Below the pieces are notes generated by a model. The model ran no database searches. It worked only from the letters and a program-made list of their open reading frames with translations, and was not told the DNA's origin. From Zygnema circumcarinatum (Eukaryota; Streptophyta; Zygnematophyceae; Zygnematales; Zygnemataceae), in the NCBI GenBank assembly GCA_037447605.1, contig CM074811.1, positions 3,178,196 to 3,209,837 on the forward strand: a stretch of 31,642 nucleotides of DNA, written 5' to 3'. This document shows, in pieces, positions 28,605-31,642 of this stretch. The position numbers and the translations under genes are program-made. Position 1 is the stretch's first letter, and each line of letters starts with the position of its first letter.

Positions 28605-31040
28605 TCTCTCTTTCTCTCCCTCTCTCTCTCTGTCTCCCACTCTCTCTTTTCTCACTCTGTTTCTAGATCTGTCTCTCTGTTTCTTTGCCCCCCTGCTCTC
28701 TCCCTCTCTCGCTATCGCGCTCTCTCTCTCTCTCTCTCTCGTACTTCAAGCACCTCTTGAAATTTGGTTCACTTTTTAGCTAGCCTTTCACGATGCTTGG
28801 AAGTCTCTATTTTTGTCTTAATCCTCTCCCCCTGTCTGAAAAGCTATCGTAACTTTTCAATCAGTGTCTAGTTAAGAAAAGAAACCGCTACCGAAACCAA
28901 AACATTCTCACCCCCCCCTCCCCCCCCTCTCTCTCTCTCTCTCTCACTCTCTCTCCCTCCTTTTTTGTCTTTTCTGCGTCAGGCGGGCAGGCCTACCGCT
29001 GCGCGTGTGCAGCCGACAGGACGGGCCATGCTCTCCTCCACACACTGTACGGACAGGCAATGAGACACAACACACAGTTTTTTGTGGAGTATTTCGCACT
29101 CGATCTCATCATGGATGAGGAGGGTGAGAGCTTCATAGAAACCCTAAAATGTTCAAATGTTGTCTTCAAAATGTGTCTTAACCGAACATTTCAAACATAT
29201 TACTGTTTCTTAAACACGTTTGCTTACTACTAAAATAGGGCTAAAAGTCTATTCGTTGGGATTTTAGACTATTTGTGTGAAGACCCCCTCCTCCCTCCGT
29301 AACTTGATACATTCCTGCGAATGAAGCCAATAGGGGTGTACGTACATGCTAAACTAAATTTACATTATATATATTATACAATATTATATATGAACATAAA
29401 TATTAATATTATATGCAGATTTGTGTATGTAGAATTTTTTTCTTAATATGGAGCGTAGGGGGGCTGGGAATACAGGGGTCTGCCGGGGAGTGATAGCACT
29501 CAATATGGAGGATGGCACTCTGCACCGATTCCGGTCTCACTCTACGATTCTTGCTACCGGAGTACTCTCTCTCTCTCTCTCTCTCTCCGCCTCTCCCTCT
29601 CGCTCTCCTCCTCCCTCTCTCTCTCCCTCTCCTCCCCTCCCTGTCCCACTCTCTCCTCTCTCTCTCTCCCTCTCGCTCTCTCTTTTATGTTCTGCAATCA
29701 AGCACATCATGAAACAACGGAGTGTTCAGTCAAACTTTAATTTCGTTCAATGTGAGGAAGCTCAAAGTGTGGCTGAAATGAAGCTGAGTTCAAACAATAC
29801 CACAGGCTCCACTCCCTCTACCTCTACCTCAGCCTATACACTCTCTTGAGCCCCTTCATCTCTCCCTCTCGCAGTACCTCTCTCCCTCATGTCACCTCTA
29901 CCTCCCTCCACCTCTGCTTCTCCCTTTTCATGACTTGCTCATACTCTCTGTCTCTGCACTCTCTTCTTTCCAACTGACCTCCCGCTTTTCCACCCTCCCT
30001 CCCCTCCATCCTTCCCTTGGTCTCTCCCACCCTCCCTCCCTGATCAGTTCTCTCTCACTGTGGGAGGGAGCAGGGCTATGGTAGGGCGTACTTCTCTGCC
30101 ACGTCAGCTCACACGTGCACAGGCGACGGCAACGCTATGGCAGCCCGAGCGGGCATTCCTCTCCAGGTCAGTCCCAGGGCATTTGAACATTTAAAGAAAG
30201 AAACAAAAAAGAACTAGCTATTTCTAATTTGATCTTTTGTTTGTTTCTTGAACTTGTCGTCGTCTCTCTCTTCTCTTTCTCTCTCTCTCGCTTTCCCTCT
30301 CTCTCTTCCTCTTCTCTTTTAAGTACATGAAGCACGTGTTTTGAATGGTTTTTGGCAGCAAAGGCTGTGAGTCATGGCTGACTAAGATTTGCCGTGACTC
30401 TATGTGCAGGACTTGGAGTTTGTTCAGTTCCATCCAACAGGAATTTACGGTGCAGGCTGTCTCATCACAGAAGGTGAGGAGAAAGGTTTTCTTGAAGTGA
30501 TGAATACAGATTTTGGTTCGGATTGTTTTGATATTTATTTATGTATTACACATCTAGGTTTAAGTGGTTTTACATTGGCGATCAGTGTATGCCCAAGCTA
30601 GATCATTTCCCCACTCCCTCTCCCTCCCCCTACCCTCCCAACTCCCTCTCTTCCATCCTCCCTCTCTCTCTCCCTCTCCATTCCCCTACCCTTCCAACTA
30701 CCCCTCTCTTCCATCCTCCCTCTCTCTCTCCCTCTCCCTCCCCCTACCCTCCCAACTCCCTCTCTCTTCCATCCTCCTCTCTCTCTCTCTCCCTCCCCCT
30801 ACCCTCCCAACTCCCTCTCTCGTCCATCCTCCCTCTCTCTCTCTCTCTCCCGCTTCCCCTTCTCACACTCTTTGTCTCTCTCTCTCCCTCCGGCAGGCTC
30901 CCGCGGTGAGGGAGGCATTTTACGGAACAGCGAGGGAGAGCGATTCATGGAACGCTATGCTCCCACAGCGAAGGATCTCGCGTCACGTGACGTCGTGTCA
31001 CGCTCAATGACAATCGAAATTCGAGAAGGCCGCGGAGTCG
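26980..31040 (+). CDS. SDH1: succinate dehydrogenase flavoprotein subunit, mitochondrial (partial, first 9 exons)
   Basis: Exons 26980-27102, 27447-27608, 28070-28157, 28415-28561, 28983-29123, 29476-29561, 30074-30166, 30410-30473 and 30897-31040 join in frame to the first 349 residues; the 3' half lies beyond the right edge. The protein oxidises succinate to fumarate in complex II and passes electrons to ubiquinone through the iron-sulfur subunit. Residues 1-41 form a typical mitochondrial presequence ([20 protein letters not shown]). Then come the FAD dinucleotide-binding motif [13 protein letters not shown] (glycines about 59-64), the flavinylation motif TRSHTVAAQ (His about 90), [65 protein letters not shown] and [13 protein letters not shown] with its active-site region. 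Identity to plant SDH1 is very high throughout. Exon 2 is extremely GC-rich while later exons are not. No stop or frameshift is seen. Confidence 0.96.
27424..27700 (+). repeat. CATGCATG repeats flanking SDH1 exon 2
   Basis: GCATGCATGCATGG stands just before the acceptor at 27446, and a longer (GCAT)n/(GGAT)n run (27611-27660) starts right after the donor. The alternating purine-pyrimidine run is a candidate Z-DNA former. Exon 2 is thus bracketed by the same repeat on both sides. Confidence 0.85.
28562..28965 (+). repeat. CT tracts in SDH1 intron 4
   Basis: Three separate (CT)n blocks at about 28566-28660, 28695-28740 and 28910-28965 are interspersed with unique sequence. The first begins at the donor (GTTAGTCTCTCC). 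Confidence 0.9.
29562..29690 (+). repeat. (CT)n in SDH1 intron 6, starting at the donor
   Basis: The intron begins GTACTCTCTCTC, exactly as SAL1 intron 4 does, and the tract continues for about 125 bases. Confidence 0.95.
30605..30890 (+). repeat. ~60-base CT-rich minisatellite in SDH1 intron 8
   Basis: About four tandem copies of a unit containing CCCCTACCCTCCCAACTCCC then CTCTTCCATCCTCC and a (CT)n run occupy 30610-30850. Copies differ by a few substitutions (for example TTCCAACTACCC in the second), and the block ends just before the exon at 30897. Confidence 0.9.
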
Positions 31041-31642
31041 GTAAAATATCATTAACTGCTTTTTGGACTCTCTCTCTATTCCGCTCCCGCTCCCCTTTCC
31101 CCTCCTATTTGCTTCTCCCCTCCTCCCTCTCCCTCCCTCTCTAACGCTGTCCCTCCACCTCTCCCATTTGTCCCCCCTTCTTACACACTTTCCGCCCCTT
31201 CTGACACCCTCTATCTCATTCGCTCTCCCCCTTCGAACACACTCTCTCCTCCCTCTCTATCACCCTCTTTCTCTCTCGCCCATTCTCACACCCTCCCTGT
31301 CCTCTCTTTCCCCCCTCCTCACTCCCTCCCCGTCCTCTCTTTCCCCCCTCCTCACTCCCTCCCCGTCTTCTCTTTCCCCCCTCCTCACTCCCTACCCGTC
31401 CTCTCTTTCCCCTCTCCTCACTCCCTCCCCGTCCTCTCTTTTCCCCCTCCCCTTTCTCACTTCCCTCTCTCTCCCTTCCCCTCCCCCTTCCCACCCTCCC
31501 TCTCTCTCCCTCCCCCTCCCCCTTCCCACCCTCCCTCTCTCTCCCTCCCCCTCTCCCTTCCCACCCTCCCTCGCTCTCCCTCCCCATCCCCCTACTCACA
31601 CTCCCTCCCTCTCCCTCCCCCTCCCCATTCCCACCCTCCCTC
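31041..31642 (+). repeat. 33-base CT-rich minisatellites in SDH1 intron 9
   Basis: From about 31290 to 31450 a 33-base unit containing TCACTCCCTCCCCGTCCTCT then TTTCCCCCCTCC repeats about five times. From about 31490 to the window end a related unit with CCCACCCTCCCTCTCTCTCC repeats. The intron continues past the edge. Confidence 0.9.

Noticed and set aside
1-31642. tRNA, rRNA or intact mobile elements
   Set aside because: None recognised on reading both strands; no reverse transcriptase, transposase or integrase motifs in the open frames.

Overview
This is nuclear DNA of a green-lineage eukaryote. I recognise no bacterial or viral gene, and every confident gene except two short ones is split by GT-AG introns. 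The reconstructed proteins are strikingly plant-like: a SAL1-type 3'(2'),5'-bisphosphate nucleotidase of almost the land-plant length, a plastid fibrillin (PAP) protein, a MYG1 exonuclease and the mitochondrial SDH1 flavoprotein. Scattered TTTAGGG/CCCTAAA heptamers (the plant telomere motif), very long (CT)n/(GA)n introns and many CACGTG sites suggest a streptophyte alga. A zygnematophyte such as Closterium is my best guess for genus, but that is only an inference.

Layout, left to right. About 162-2923 (-): 5' part of a coiled-coil protein gene that runs off the left edge. 2985-3740: degenerate telomere-like heptamers. 4060-4274: TTGAC-rich tandem repeat. 4308-6408 (+): plastid fibrillin, 4 exons. 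7615-8265 (-): single-exon secreted cysteine protein. 8300-10700: CT-rich DNA, then a stretch rich in CCGTCCGAT, then an array of CAATGGTTG/CAACCATTG. 10703-10891 (+): small tail-anchored protein. 11005-12749 (+): classical SDR, 4 exons. 13098-17196 (-): conserved protein with a likely organelle presequence, 5 exons, name unknown. 17197-17617: divergent promoter packed with CACGTG. 17618-20842 (+): SAL1, 8 exons. 21450-21535: perfect AACCCTC array. 21846-25675 (+): MYG1, 7 exons. 26050-26240: GTAC-rich stretch. 26980-31040 (+): SDH1, first 9 exons, running off the right edge.

The genes do not form one pathway, but most serve organelles: SDH1 is in the mitochondrial respiratory chain, fibrillin and probably the 13098-17196 protein are in plastids, and SAL1 in plants controls the chloroplast stress signal PAP. 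The SAL1 promoter is shared with the unknown organelle-type gene, and this is the most interesting arrangement in the window.

Much of the remaining sequence is simple or minisatellite repeat inside introns. Many long open frames there (Pro/Ser/Leu on one strand, Gly/Arg/Glu on the other) are artefacts of polypurine/polypyrimidine DNA. Exon coordinates come from reading splice sites and protein conservation by eye; every junction listed keeps the frame.
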